From: an uncultured Lachnospiraceae bacterium
Lineage (GTDB): Bacteria > Bacillota > Clostridia > Lachnospirales > Lachnospiraceae
Direction of reading: 5' to 3'
DNA length: 22,683 nucleotides
NCBI GenBank assembly: GCA_910583615.1
Contig: CAJTXP010000059.1
Coordinates: 1 to 22,683 of the forward strand
This document shows positions 12,980-20,804 of the stretch, one piece after another. Each line of letters starts with the position of its first letter. The first letter of the stretch is position 1. Both the position numbers and the translations under genes were made by a program. The notes below the pieces were generated by a model, which worked only from the letters and a program-made list of their open reading frames with translations, made no database searches and had not been told where the DNA came from.

Positions 12980-14683
12980 ATGGCAAGAACGGTAGGAATC
13001 GGAATTCAGAGTTTTGAAAAGATAATGGAAAACAACTGTTTGTATATTGATAAGACAGACTTTATCGGGGAATGGTGGGAGAGCAGGGATGACGTCACCC
13101 TGATCACCCGGCCCAGACGTTTCGGAAAGACTCTGACCATGGATATGGTGGAGAAGTTTTTTTCTGTAAATTACGCGGGCAGGTCGGATCTGTTCGAGGG
13201 CCTGTCTGTCTGGAGAGGGGAAACATATCGGAAGCTCCAGGGGACTTATCCGGTGATCAGTCTTTCCTTCGCCAATATCAAAGAAAAGGATTACCTTCAT
13301 GCCCGTGAGAAGATCGCCCAGCTGATTGTCAGCCTCTATGCCAGACACGCGTTTTTGCTGGAGAGCGGCTGTCTTACCGCTGAAGAAAAAGAAGTGTTTC
13401 GCAGAAAAACCGTGGACATGGGAGATGTGGATGTAACGTTGTCGCTGAATCAGTTATCGGAGTACCTGTGCCGTTATTATGGGAAAAAAGTGATCATTCT
13501 TCTGGACGAATACGATACACCCATGCAGGAAGCGTACGTTCATGGATACTGGGAAGAGCTGGTGAACTTTATCAGAAGCATGTTCAATGCCGCATTTAAA
13601 ACCAACCCGTATCTGGAGCGTGCGATCATGACGGGAATTACCCGGGTGAGCAGGGAATCCATGTTTTCGGATCTGAATAATCTGAAAATAGTGACGGTCA
13701 CTTCCGAAGAGTACCGGGACAGCTTTGGATTTACGGAAGAGGAAGTGTTCGCGGCGTTGGATGAGTTCGGTCTGTCCGATCGGAAAGAAGAAGTAAAAAC
13801 GTGGTATGACGGATTTGTCTTTGGCAGCAGTCAGGAGATTTACAATCCATGGTCCATTATCAATTTTCTGGATACAGGCAGAGCCGCCCCTTACTGGGCG
13901 AACACCAGTTCCAACGGTTTGGTGAATAAACTGGTCAGAGAAGGCAGTCCGGATATGAAGATGGTGATGGAAAAGCTGCTGTGCGGCGGGACTTTGCATA
14001 CGGCTCTGGATGAACAGATCGTGTTCAGTCAGCTGGATCAGGGCGACGAAGCGGTGTGGAGCCTGCTGCTGGCCGGCGGCTATTTAAAGGCGGTGCATGC
14101 TGAGTTCAATACTGATCGGATGGAAATCGAATATGACCTGAAGCTGACCAATCTGGAGGTCCGCTATATGTTCCTGCAGATGATCCGGGGATGGTTCCGG
14201 GAGTGCCGGGGCGTGCAGAACGCATTTTATAAGGCGCTGCTTAAGGGCGACCTGGAGGGGATGAACGATTATATGAATGCCATCTCCTGCGAACTGTTCA
14301 GCAGCTTTGATACGGGGAAGAAGCCTTCCCAAAAGACGCAGCCGGAGCGCTTCTACCATGGATTTGTGCTGGGGCTTCTGGCGGAGCTGCAGGACCGGTA
14401 TGTGATTACTTCCAATCGGGAGAGCGGTTTTGGCAGATATGACATCATGCTGGAGCCAAAAGAGAAAGGGCGGGACGCGTTTCTGATCGAATTCAAGGTG
14501 GCACGTGCGGACCGCGGGGAGACGCTGGAGGACGCCGTCCGGTCGGCTCTGGATCAGATCGAGAAAATGCAGTATGAAATTGCGCTCCGAAGCAGGGGGA
14601 TCGCTCCGGAGCAGATCCGAAAATACGGGTTTGCGTTTGAAGGGAAGAAGGTGCTGATCGGGGAAGAGGGAATCCGGCTTTGA
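12980..14683 (+). CDS. AAA-ATPase-like / PD-(D/E)XK nuclease-domain protein (paralogue 2)
   Basis: A 567-aa member of the same AAA-ATPase_like + PDDEXK_9 family as the gene at 7303, but closer to the family norm. It has 'LYIDKTDFI', the P-loop 'TRPRRFGKT' (Lys50), Walker B-like 'VIILLDEYDTP' (Asp176-Glu177), 'AIMTGITRVS', 'KTWYDGFVFG' and 'IYNPWSI', then the nuclease part beginning 'RFYHGFVLGLL' with Asp488 in 'GRYDIML' and Glu504-Phe-Lys506 in 'FLIEFKV'. GGGGGA lies about 9 nt before the ATG. The two paralogues are too different for recent duplication yet share the promoter element. Function is unknown. Its stop codon overlaps the promoter of the next gene. Confidence 0.92.
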   Translation: MARTVGIGIQSFEKIMENNCLYIDKTDFIGEWWESRDDVTLITRPRRFGKTLTMDMVEKFFSVNYAGRSDLFEGLSVWRGETYRKLQGTYPVISLSFANIKEKDYLHAREKIAQLIVSLYARHAFLLESGCLTAEEKEVFRRKTVDMGDVDVTLSLNQLSEYLCRYYGKKVIILLDEYDTPMQEAYVHGYWEELVNFIRSMFNAAFKTNPYLERAIMTGITRVSRESMFSDLNNLKIVTVTSEEYRDSFGFTEEEVFAALDEFGLSDRKEEVKTWYDGFVFGSSQEIYNPWSIINFLDTGRAAPYWANTSSNGLVNKLVREGSPDMKMVMEKLLCGGTLHTALDEQIVFSQLDQGDEAVWSLLLAGGYLKAVHAEFNTDRMEIEYDLKLTNLEVRYMFLQMIRGWFRECRGVQNAFYKALLKGDLEGMNDYMNAISCELFSSFDTGKKPSQKTQPERFYHGFVLGLLAELQDRYVITSNRESGFGRYDIMLEPKEKGRDAFLIEFKVARADRGETLEDAVRSALDQIEKMQYEIALRSRGIAPEQIRKYGFAFEGKKVLIGEEGIRL

Positions 14684-14708
14684 CAAAGCTATGAAAATAT
14701 TTTATAAT
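14680..14708 (+). promoter_or_regulatory. Perfect consensus promoter overlapping a stop codon
   Basis: TTGACA (14680-14685), a 17-nt spacer, and TATAAT (14703-14708) match consensus at every position. The TGA stop of the preceding gene (14681-14683) is inside the -35 box. It drives the ATPase_2/DUF234 gene at 14745 independently of its neighbour. Confidence 0.87.
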
Positions 14709-14709
14709 A

Positions 14710-14742
14710 ACTCGGAAACAACCGAGTCGGAGGAAACCGAGT
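14710..14742 (+). repeat. ACTCGG/CCGAGT repeats around the ribosome-binding site
   Basis: ACTCGG (14710-14715) can pair with ACCGAGT at 14721-14727 or with a second exact copy at 14736-14742, just before the ATG at 14745. GGAGG (14729-14733) lies between the two copies. The first pairing leaves the RBS open. The second would put the RBS in the loop and cover the bases next to the start codon. It could be a translational switch or a DNA operator. Confidence 0.65.
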
Positions 14743-14744
14743 AA

Positions 14745-16121
14745 ATGATTTTTTATGGCAGAGAGAAGGAAAAGAAGAGTCTGGAGCGCTTTTATTCCAG
14801 AACATCTCAGATGGCGGCATTGATTTATGGCAGGAGAAGAGTGGGAAAGAGCGAGTTGATTAAACAGAGCCTGCGGGAGACGGATATTTCCAGCGTCTAT
14901 TATGAGTGCAGGCAGACCACGGAAATGAACAATGTGGAGAGCCTCTCTCTGCTGATTTCCGAAAAATACGGTTACCCACGGCTGGCATTTTCAAAAATGG
15001 AAGAAGTGCTGGATTTTCTTTTTCGGCAGGCGGAAAAAGAAAGGCTGATTCTGGTCCTGGATGAGTATTCCTATATCCGTGACGTGGTGAAAGGTATGGA
15101 CAGCATTCTCCAGGTTTTGATCGACCAATATAAAGAGACTTCGCAGCTGAAGTTGATTGTCTGCGGTTCTTTTGTGGATACCATGAAGTCGCTTCTGCTG
15201 GTTCAAAGTCCCCTGTACGGCAGAATTGATCTGACCATGGAATTAAAGCCCATGGATTATTATGAATCCGCTCTGTTTTATCGAACATTTTCGGACGAGG
15301 ATAAGGTAAAACTGTACAGTGTCTTCGGAGGGATTCCTTACTATAACCGGCTGATCGATCCTGCTCTGACGGTGAAAGAGAATGTGATCGATCTGATCGC
15401 CTCTCCGGGAGCGCGTCTGGAAATGGAAATTTCCATGTATCTGAGATCAGAGGTTTCCAAAATGGTAAACGCAAATGAGGTTTTTGACGCGCTGGCAAGA
15501 GGATATTCCAGATACAGCGATATCCTGTCTCAATCTCATGTATCCAGCAGTCCGACACTGGCAGATACACTGGAAAAGCTGATCCGGATGGAGCTCGTAA
15601 GAAAAGAAGCGCCGATCAACGATGAAAATAATCGTAGAAAATCCGGCTATTACATTGCAGATTCACTGTCATTGTTTTATTATCGTTATATTTTCCGGTA
15701 TTCTTCTCAAATGAATGTCATGGAACCGGAACTGTTTTTTGACCGGTATATTAAGCAGGATTTTGAAGAAAAGCATGTACCTCGGATGTTCGAGGAGGTC
15801 TGCAGGCAGTATCTGATTCGGCAGAACCGCCTTGGCCGTCTGGAAGAGCCTTTTGAAAAAATCGGAACATATTATTATGATGATCCCAAAAAGAAAATGA
15901 ACGGGGAATTTGATATTGTGACGCTGGATTCCAGGGGTTATATCTTTTATGAAGCAAAATTCAGAAAGGCGCCACTTACCCGGAAATTGATGGAACAGGA
16001 GATCGCACAGGTGGAAAACAGCCCGCTTTCCTGTTATAAATACGGATTTTTTTCCAGAGCCGGTTTCGAAGCGAATATGGAACATGTAATGATGTTTACG
16101 TTAGAGGATTTGTTCTCGTGA
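14745..16121 (+). CDS. ATPase_2-type P-loop ATPase with C-terminal DUF234/nuclease-like domain
   Basis: A 458-aa protein of the archaeal-type ATPase family. The N-terminal AAA domain has P-loop 'GRRRVGKSELI' (Lys35) and Walker B 'LILVLDEYSYI' (Asp106-Glu107), with 'IVCGSFVDTM' and 'YGRIDLTMELKPM' after it. The middle is a winged-helix-like segment ('YSRYSDILSQSHVSSSPTLAD...'). The C-terminal DUF234 part carries Glu388-Phe-Asp390 and Glu403-Ala-Lys405, a PD-(D/E)XK-like pattern. GGAGG sits 11 nt before the ATG. It is a different family from the two ATPase/nuclease genes nearby but has the same overall plan. The role is unknown; such proteins are often found in accessory regions. Confidence 0.9.
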   Translation: MIFYGREKEKKSLERFYSRTSQMAALIYGRRRVGKSELIKQSLRETDISSVYYECRQTTEMNNVESLSLLISEKYGYPRLAFSKMEEVLDFLFRQAEKERLILVLDEYSYIRDVVKGMDSILQVLIDQYKETSQLKLIVCGSFVDTMKSLLLVQSPLYGRIDLTMELKPMDYYESALFYRTFSDEDKVKLYSVFGGIPYYNRLIDPALTVKENVIDLIASPGARLEMEISMYLRSEVSKMVNANEVFDALARGYSRYSDILSQSHVSSSPTLADTLEKLIRMELVRKEAPINDENNRRKSGYYIADSLSLFYYRYIFRYSSQMNVMEPELFFDRYIKQDFEEKHVPRMFEEVCRQYLIRQNRLGRLEEPFEKIGTYYYDDPKKKMNGEFDIVTLDSRGYIFYEAKFRKAPLTRKLMEQEIAQVENSPLSCYKYGFFSRAGFEANMEHVMMFTLEDLFS

Positions 16122-16138
16122 GCTGTTTTGATAAAAAG

Positions 16139-16182
16139 ATAACTGTAAAATGCCGGAGAGGGGTCCGGCATTTTACAGTTAT
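16139..16182. terminator. Strong bidirectional terminator
   Basis: A perfect 19-bp stem, 16139-16157 with 16164-16182, and a 6-nt loop GAGGGG. It is T-rich on the right (TCTTTCTG) and, read on the minus strand, followed by CTTTTTATC. It lies between convergent genes ending at 16121 and 16205 and can serve both. Confidence 0.92.
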
Positions 16183-16204
16183 TCTTTCTGTTTCTGTTTC
16201 GTGT

Positions 16205-17881
16205 TTATCTTTCCCCGCTTTTTCGCAGTACAAAAGCCTCGTACGGCTTCAGTGTCAGTTCGGTCCTGTCGTACGCGTTCCCCGTGTTGGAGATCAGGCA
16301 GGAAGCTCCCGTAAATTCCGCCGGGATGGTAACGTGAGTCTCGTGGTCGCAGAAGCTGCATACAACCAGCAGTTTCTCGCCGTCCATCTCTCTTGTATAG
16401 ACAAACAGTTCTTCGTTGTCCTCCAGCATCGGCTCATACTTTCCGTATACGATGATCGGATGCTCTTTTCGGAGGGAGATCAGTTTCTTATAATAATGGA
16501 ACACGGAATCGGGGTCGGCGGTCTCCGCTTTGGCGTTGATCTCTGTATAGTTGGGATTGACCGCGATCCACGGGGTGCCCGCGGTAAAGCCTGCCTGCGG
16601 GGAATCATCCCACTGGACCGGCGTCCTGGCGTTATCGCGGCTCTTAAACGTAATGCAGGGCCAGAACACTTCATGGGACAAAGGCCCTTCTGTACACCAT
16701 TCCCGGTAGGCGTTGACGCTCTCGATATCGCGGAAGTCCTCCGGGCTCCGGAACGGATAATTCGTCATGCCCAGCTCTTCTCCCTGATAGATGTACGGCG
16801 TCCCCTGCAGCATATGCAGGCAGGTGGCCAGCATCTTCGCGGACATCTCCCGGTACTGGGGACGGTCGTCGCCGAAACGCGAGACCGCGCGCGGCTGGTC
16901 GTGATTGTCCCAGAACAGGCTGTTCCATGCCCTGCCGTAAAGCTCCTTCTGCCAGCGGGACAGCGTTTTCTTGAGCGTAGTGAGGGGAATCTTCTCATCC
17001 GTCCACTTCCCGTATTTGCCGTCTCCCTCCACATGCTCGAACTGGAATACCATGTTCAGTTCGTGGGTATCCTCGCCCGCGTACTGCTTTGCCTGCTCCG
17101 TAGTCACGCCGCTGGTTTCCCCTACCGTCATGATATCGTATTTTGAGAGCACCTTTTCATTCATTTCCTGCAGATACGTATGGACGTTGGGCCCGTGTAC
17201 GCAATAAGGATCAAAGCTGCCGTAGAACCCATGCACCTCGCCGTCCGGCATCTCCTTCGTCTTGGAGATCATGCTGATGACGTCCATGCGGAAGCCGTCG
17301 ATCCCCTTGTCGCACCACCAGGTCATCATGTCAAACACTTCTTCGCGTACCCTGGGATTGTCCCAGTTCAAGTCCGGTTGTTTTGCGGAAAAAAGATGCA
17401 GGTAGTACATGCCGGTTGCCTCGTCATACTGCCATGCCGGGCCGCCGAAGCAGGAACCCCAGTTGTTGGGCGGCGTCTGGGCGTCTTTGCCTTCGCGCCA
17501 GATATAGTAATCGCGGTACGCGTTGTCCCTGGACTTCCGGCTCTCCATAAACCATCTGTGTTCATCCGACGTATGATTGACGACCAGATCCATGACGATC
17601 TTGATTCCGCGTTCGTGTGCGGCCGCCAGCAGCGCGTCAAAGTCCGACATCGTACCAAATTCGTCCATAATATCCTGATAGTCGCTGATGTCGTATCCGT
17701 TGTCGTCATTGGGGGACTGATACACCGGCGAGAGCCAGATCACGTCGATCCCCAGATATTTCAGATAGTCCAGCCGGCTGATGATTCCCTGCAGGTCGCC
17801 GATGCCGTCGCCGTTGCTGTCCATAAAGCTGCGCGGATAAATCTGATAAATCACCGCTTCTTTCCACCATGCTCTTTTCAT
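16205..17881 (-). CDS. malL: GH13_31 oligo-1,6-glucosidase-like alpha-glucosidase
   Basis: A 558-aa cytoplasmic GH13 enzyme removing glucose from short alpha-glucosides. It shows a calcium-site-like 'DSNGDGIGD', 'MDLVVNHTSDEH' (His103), nucleophile Asp200 in 'GFRMDVI', acid/base Glu255 in 'MTVGET', Asp328 in 'NHDQPRAVSRFG', and 'YIYQGEELGMTN'. The residue after the nucleophile is Val, which in this subfamily marks preference for alpha-1,6 links (isomaltose, panose). Length is typical. It is the last gene of the minus-strand cluster, 106 nt after the other GH13 gene. An AAAGGA about 9 nt upstream gives a moderate RBS. No signal peptide is seen. Trehalose-6-phosphate hydrolase is less likely, because the body matches MalL better. 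Confidence 0.9.
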   Translation of the reverse strand: MKRAWWKEAVIYQIYPRSFMDSNGDGIGDLQGIISRLDYLKYLGIDVIWLSPVYQSPNDDNGYDISDYQDIMDEFGTMSDFDALLAAAHERGIKIVMDLVVNHTSDEHRWFMESRKSRDNAYRDYYIWREGKDAQTPPNNWGSCFGGPAWQYDEATGMYYLHLFSAKQPDLNWDNPRVREEVFDMMTWWCDKGIDGFRMDVISMISKTKEMPDGEVHGFYGSFDPYCVHGPNVHTYLQEMNEKVLSKYDIMTVGETSGVTTEQAKQYAGEDTHELNMVFQFEHVEGDGKYGKWTDEKIPLTTLKKTLSRWQKELYGRAWNSLFWDNHDQPRAVSRFGDDRPQYREMSAKMLATCLHMLQGTPYIYQGEELGMTNYPFRSPEDFRDIESVNAYREWCTEGPLSHEVFWPCITFKSRDNARTPVQWDDSPQAGFTAGTPWIAVNPNYTEINAKAETADPDSVFHYYKKLISLRKEHPIIVYGKYEPMLEDNEELFVYTREMDGEKLLVVCSFCDHETHVTIPAEFTGASCLISNTGNAYDRTELTLKPYEAFVLRKSGER

Positions 17882-17929
17882 ATCGTTTTCCTTTCTTTTC
17901 GTTTCGCATCTGCCCTTATTTCGCCCCGG

Positions 17930-17981
17930 CGTCCGGAAGAATTTTCCCTCGCTTCGTTCCGTAAAATCCTTCCGGGGATGC
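17930..17981 (-). other. Intercistronic hairpin between the two GH13 genes
   Basis: Arms CCGGAAGAATTTTCC (17933-17947) and AAAATCCTTCCGG (17963-17975) pair with one mismatch, with a small inner stem. On the minus strand there is no T-run after it, so it looks more like an mRNA-stabilising or processing hairpin, or a leaky terminator, than a full stop. Confidence 0.55.
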
Positions 17982-17987
17982 TTTCGG

Positions 17988-19658
17988 TCAGATGCCCATT
18001 TCCAGTACCAGTACCTGATATCCCTGCAGCCGGATGGTCTGTCCGTCTTCCGCGATCTCTTTGTAATTGTTCAGAAGGACCTTCCGGTATCCGGCAGGCA
18101 GTTTGATCTCCTGTGCCTCTTTCTGGTAATTTCCCACGACCAGCAGCGTCCGATCCCCTTTTCGATAATAGGCCATCAGATTGTGCCGTTCTTCCCACAC
18201 CGGTTCCAGGGCGCCGTACACGATGGTTTCCTTATAAACCGGATCTTTGCGCAGCGCGATCAGTTTCTTATAGAAAGAGTAAAGCGAATCTGCATCCTCT
18301 GTCTGCGCGGCGGCATTAATGGAAAGATAGTTGGGATTGACTTTCAGCCAGGGGGTGCCGGTCGTAAAGCCGGCGTTTGCCCCGTCTGTCCACTGCATGG
18401 GCGTGCGCGCGTTGTCGCGGCTGTATTTTGCCACGACCTTCAGCGCCTCTTCCGGAGAAAGGCCCGCTTCCAGCGCGACCCGGTATTCGTCGCGGGCGGA
18501 GATATCATCCACTTCGTCGATGGACGAAATCGGTACATTTTCCATCCCCAGTTCCTGGCCCTGATAGATAAAAGGCAGTCCCCGCAGCAGAAAGTTCAGC
18601 GCCGCCAGCATTTTCTTGCTCTCGATGCAGCAGTCTCCCTCCGGGATATAACGGCTGACGCCCCGGGGTTCGTCATGGTTCTCGATAATATTTGAGAGAA
18701 ATCCCATATCGCCCACCTTCGCCTGCGCGTCAAAGCAGCATTTTTTATAGTCGTCCGGCGTGATGGGCGTTGTGTCATACCATCCCTTTTCACTGCCTCC
18801 GAAAATCGTCTCGTTGAAATCAAACATAGTGGAGAAATAACCGTCGTCGCCGATAAACTCCGGGATTTCTTCCGGTTTTTCATTGAACACTTCCCCTACG
18901 GTAAAGGCGTCATACTTCCGGAAGGTGCGGTCGCGCATTTCCCCTAAAAACGTTCCGATTCCCTTCGCTTCCTGCAGCATGGCATGGATGCTGCACAGGC
19001 CGTCTTCCCGGTCCTGCTCATAATCACGGAACGGCAGGGCTTTCTTGATATTGATAATGGCGTCTATGCGGAAACCGCCCAGGCCCTTGTCCAGCCACCA
19101 GTTGATGTTCTTATAAACTTCCTCCCGGACTTCCGGGTTTTCCCAGTTCAGGTCCGGCTGTTTCTTATGAAATACATGGAGATACTGCTTATTGGTGCCC
19201 GGCAGGTCCTCCCACACAGGACCGCCGAAATAAGAACGCCAGTTCGTCGGCAGCTCTCCCTCTTTTTTGTCCCGCAGATAAAAATAGTTTCCATATGTTC
19301 CGTCCGGGTCCTCACAGGCTTTTTTGAACCATTCATGCTCATCCGAGCAGTGGTTGACGACCAGGTCCATGAGGATACAGATGCCCCGCTTTTTTGCCTC
19401 CGCGATCAGATTCTCCATATCCTCCATGGTGCCGAAACGGGGATCGATCCGGTAGTAGTCCGAGATATCATATCCCTGGTCAGCCAGAGGAGACTGATAA
19501 CACGGTGACAGCCAGAGAATATCGATGCCCAGATCCGCAAGGTAATCCAGTTTGCTGATAATACCTGGAATATCGCCGATACCGTCGCCGTTGGAATCGT
19601 AGAAACTCTTCGGATAAATCTGATATGCAACTTTGTCATGCCACCATTTTCTGTTCAT
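17988..19658 (-). CDS. GH13_31 alpha-glucosidase (probable alpha-1,4 type)
   Basis: A GH13 enzyme of 556 aa from the chosen start, similar in plan to the downstream gene: 'DSNGDGIGD', 'MDLVVNHCSDEH', nucleophile Asp199 in 'GFRIDAI', acid/base Glu256 in 'FTVGEV', Asp329 in 'ENHDEPRGVSRY', 'FIYQGQELGMEN'. Here the residue after the nucleophile is Ala, which in this subfamily goes with alpha-1,4 activity, so the pair probably covers both linkages of maltose and isomaltose-type sugars. Two ATGs exist. The first, at 19664, is 1 nt from AGGAGG and unusable; the second, at 19658, is 7 nt away. It is preceded by an activator-type promoter with AraC-like half-sites. Exact substrate is inferred. Confidence 0.9.
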   Translation of the reverse strand: MNRKWWHDKVAYQIYPKSFYDSNGDGIGDIPGIISKLDYLADLGIDILWLSPCYQSPLADQGYDISDYYRIDPRFGTMEDMENLIAEAKKRGICILMDLVVNHCSDEHEWFKKACEDPDGTYGNYFYLRDKKEGELPTNWRSYFGGPVWEDLPGTNKQYLHVFHKKQPDLNWENPEVREEVYKNINWWLDKGLGGFRIDAIINIKKALPFRDYEQDREDGLCSIHAMLQEAKGIGTFLGEMRDRTFRKYDAFTVGEVFNEKPEEIPEFIGDDGYFSTMFDFNETIFGGSEKGWYDTTPITPDDYKKCCFDAQAKVGDMGFLSNIIENHDEPRGVSRYIPEGDCCIESKKMLAALNFLLRGLPFIYQGQELGMENVPISSIDEVDDISARDEYRVALEAGLSPEEALKVVAKYSRDNARTPMQWTDGANAGFTTGTPWLKVNPNYLSINAAAQTEDADSLYSFYKKLIALRKDPVYKETIVYGALEPVWEERHNLMAYYRKGDRTLLVVGNYQKEAQEIKLPAGYRKVLLNNYKEIAEDGQTIRLQGYQVLVLEMGI

Positions 19659-19665
19659 AACCATA

Positions 19666-19671
19666 CCTCCT
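19666..19671 (-). promoter_or_regulatory. RBS of the upstream GH13 gene (decides start)
   Basis: A perfect AGGAGG, 7 nt from the ATG at 19658 but only 1 nt from the ATG at 19664, so the protein begins 'MNRKWW'. Confidence 0.82.
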
Positions 19672-19746
19672 GATTTTGCCTGCCGCTGATTTTTCAGCCG
19701 GATAAATTTCGTTCTGTCCGCTGTCCTGCGTTTTGCTGTTGTCTCT

Positions 19747-19775
19747 ATTTTAATGACGCACGCAGCGGATGTCTT
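19747..19775 (-). promoter_or_regulatory. Promoter of the GH13 genes
   Basis: AAGACA (19770-19775), a 17-nt spacer and TAAAAT (19747-19752) on the minus strand. The -35 box is weak, as expected for a promoter that needs an activator. Confidence 0.55.
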
Positions 19776-19805
19776 ACGGTTATTTGCTTAAAAACTACGG
19801 TATTA
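19773..19805 (-). promoter_or_regulatory. AraC-type direct half-sites
   Basis: Plus-strand TACGGT occurs at 19775-19780 and 19796-19801, each within a similar TACGGT(T)AT context, exactly 21 bp (two helical turns) apart. The near copy touches the -35 box. This is the usual layout of an AraC-family activator dimer. The AraC gene ends just upstream at 19812. Confidence 0.62.
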
Positions 19806-19811
19806 TGACTT

Positions 19812-20720
19812 TTAGGGCATTTCAAAATTTTTCTTATACTGCAGAGGCGTCGTGCCCGTGCGTTTCCGGAACTCCTTTAAAAAATTTCCCAGATTGTTGA
19901 AACCGCATTCCAGACAGACTTCCGTTACCTGTAAACCGGTTTCCTCCAGAAGGCGTTTTGCCTGTTTGATCCGGTACTCATTGATGTATTCTATGGGGGA
20001 ATGCCCGATTACTTTTTTGAATAACCGGCAGAAATACTGTTCGTTCAGATTTACCTGGCCGGCAAGGTCCGATATGTATATTTTATTATGGTAATTTTCT
20101 TCGATGAACAAAAGCGCCGTCTTAATATTCTCTACACGTTTGTCAAAATTCCGCTCTACAGGCAGAAAAAGCCCATGTTCAGAGAGCGTGGCCAGAATGC
20201 GCAGCAGAGAAGATTTAATGTACAGCTGACAGGCCAGGCCGTCCGCCGTCAGGCTGCCGTCTTCCGCGATCCGTTCAAAGACGCCCATGATATCCGCAAA
20301 TGCATGGCGCAGCGGCAGGAATGCAGGATGCGGCGGCGCGATACAGCGGGGAAGGAGCAGCTTCCCGTTCTGGATCGGTTTCACCAGACGGAGCTGGGTC
20401 TCATCGTGGGAATCCAGCCCCAGAATACCGGGTAAAAAAACAATGGCATCCTCCCAGCGACTGTCAAATGTCTCAGAGAGAATGCCGTGCAGCTCACCGG
20501 GATTGATGAAATAAAAACACTCGGATGGAATCTGGAAAGACTCCATATTGATTTCAAGCCGGAATCCGCCTTCGGAAAAATACAGGATTTCCGCTTCGTC
20601 ATGCCAGTGATGTTTTACAAACACTCCTTTTCCCACAGAATGCGTACGGTAGGCCGCGCAGGGCAGCGACTTTGTGCCGTGGGGACAGATTTCCTTTAAT
20701 ACAATGGGCTGCTGCTCCAT
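19812..20720 (-). CDS. AraC-family transcriptional regulator (cupin + HTH)
   Basis: A 302-aa regulator with an N-terminal cupin-type sensing domain (about residues 20-170, 'VKHHWHDEAEILYFSEGGFRLE' region, 'CFYFINPGELHG') and a C-terminal pair of AraC helix-turn-helix motifs (about 200-300, 'IYISDLAGQVNLNEQYFCRLFKK' region, 'VTEVCLECGFNNLGNFLKEF'). Length is typical. AAGGAGG 6 nt upstream supports the ATG. It lies directly upstream of the two alpha-glucosidase genes on the same strand, and 21-bp spaced half-sites sit at their promoter. It is probably their activator, responding to an alpha-glucoside. Confidence 0.92.
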   Translation of the reverse strand: MEQQPIVLKEICPHGTKSLPCAAYRTHSVGKGVFVKHHWHDEAEILYFSEGGFRLEINMESFQIPSECFYFINPGELHGILSETFDSRWEDAIVFLPGILGLDSHDETQLRLVKPIQNGKLLLPRCIAPPHPAFLPLRHAFADIMGVFERIAEDGSLTADGLACQLYIKSSLLRILATLSEHGLFLPVERNFDKRVENIKTALLFIEENYHNKIYISDLAGQVNLNEQYFCRLFKKVIGHSPIEYINEYRIKQAKRLLEETGLQVTEVCLECGFNNLGNFLKEFRKRTGTTPLQYKKNFEMP

Positions 20721-20754
20721 GAAAGGCCTCCTTCATAACTTTGCAGTCGGGATG

Positions 20755-20768
20755 TGCCGGTTCCGGCA
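20755..20768. other. Short hairpin in the gntR-araC gap
   Basis: TGCCGG and CCGGCA separated by TT form a perfect inverted repeat in the 84-bp gap. There is no T-run on either side, so termination is doubtful. Confidence 0.4.
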
Positions 20769-20804
20769 TATTCCATAAGGAACCATAAAAATAACGGCCG
20801 CTCC

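Noticed and set aside
12798..12995. Small plus-strand open frame of 65 codons before the second ATPase gene
   Set aside because: It runs through the promoter-hairpin element and has no RBS; an accident of composition.
17930..17981. Full transcription terminator between the two GH13 genes
   Set aside because: The hairpin is not followed by a T-run on the minus strand, and no clear promoter for the second gene was found, so read-through is more likely.
16118..18106. Long plus-strand open frames (16118-17146 and 17180-18106) opposite the GH13 genes
   Set aside because: Antisense shadows of clear GH13 coding sequence with catalytic motifs on the minus strand.
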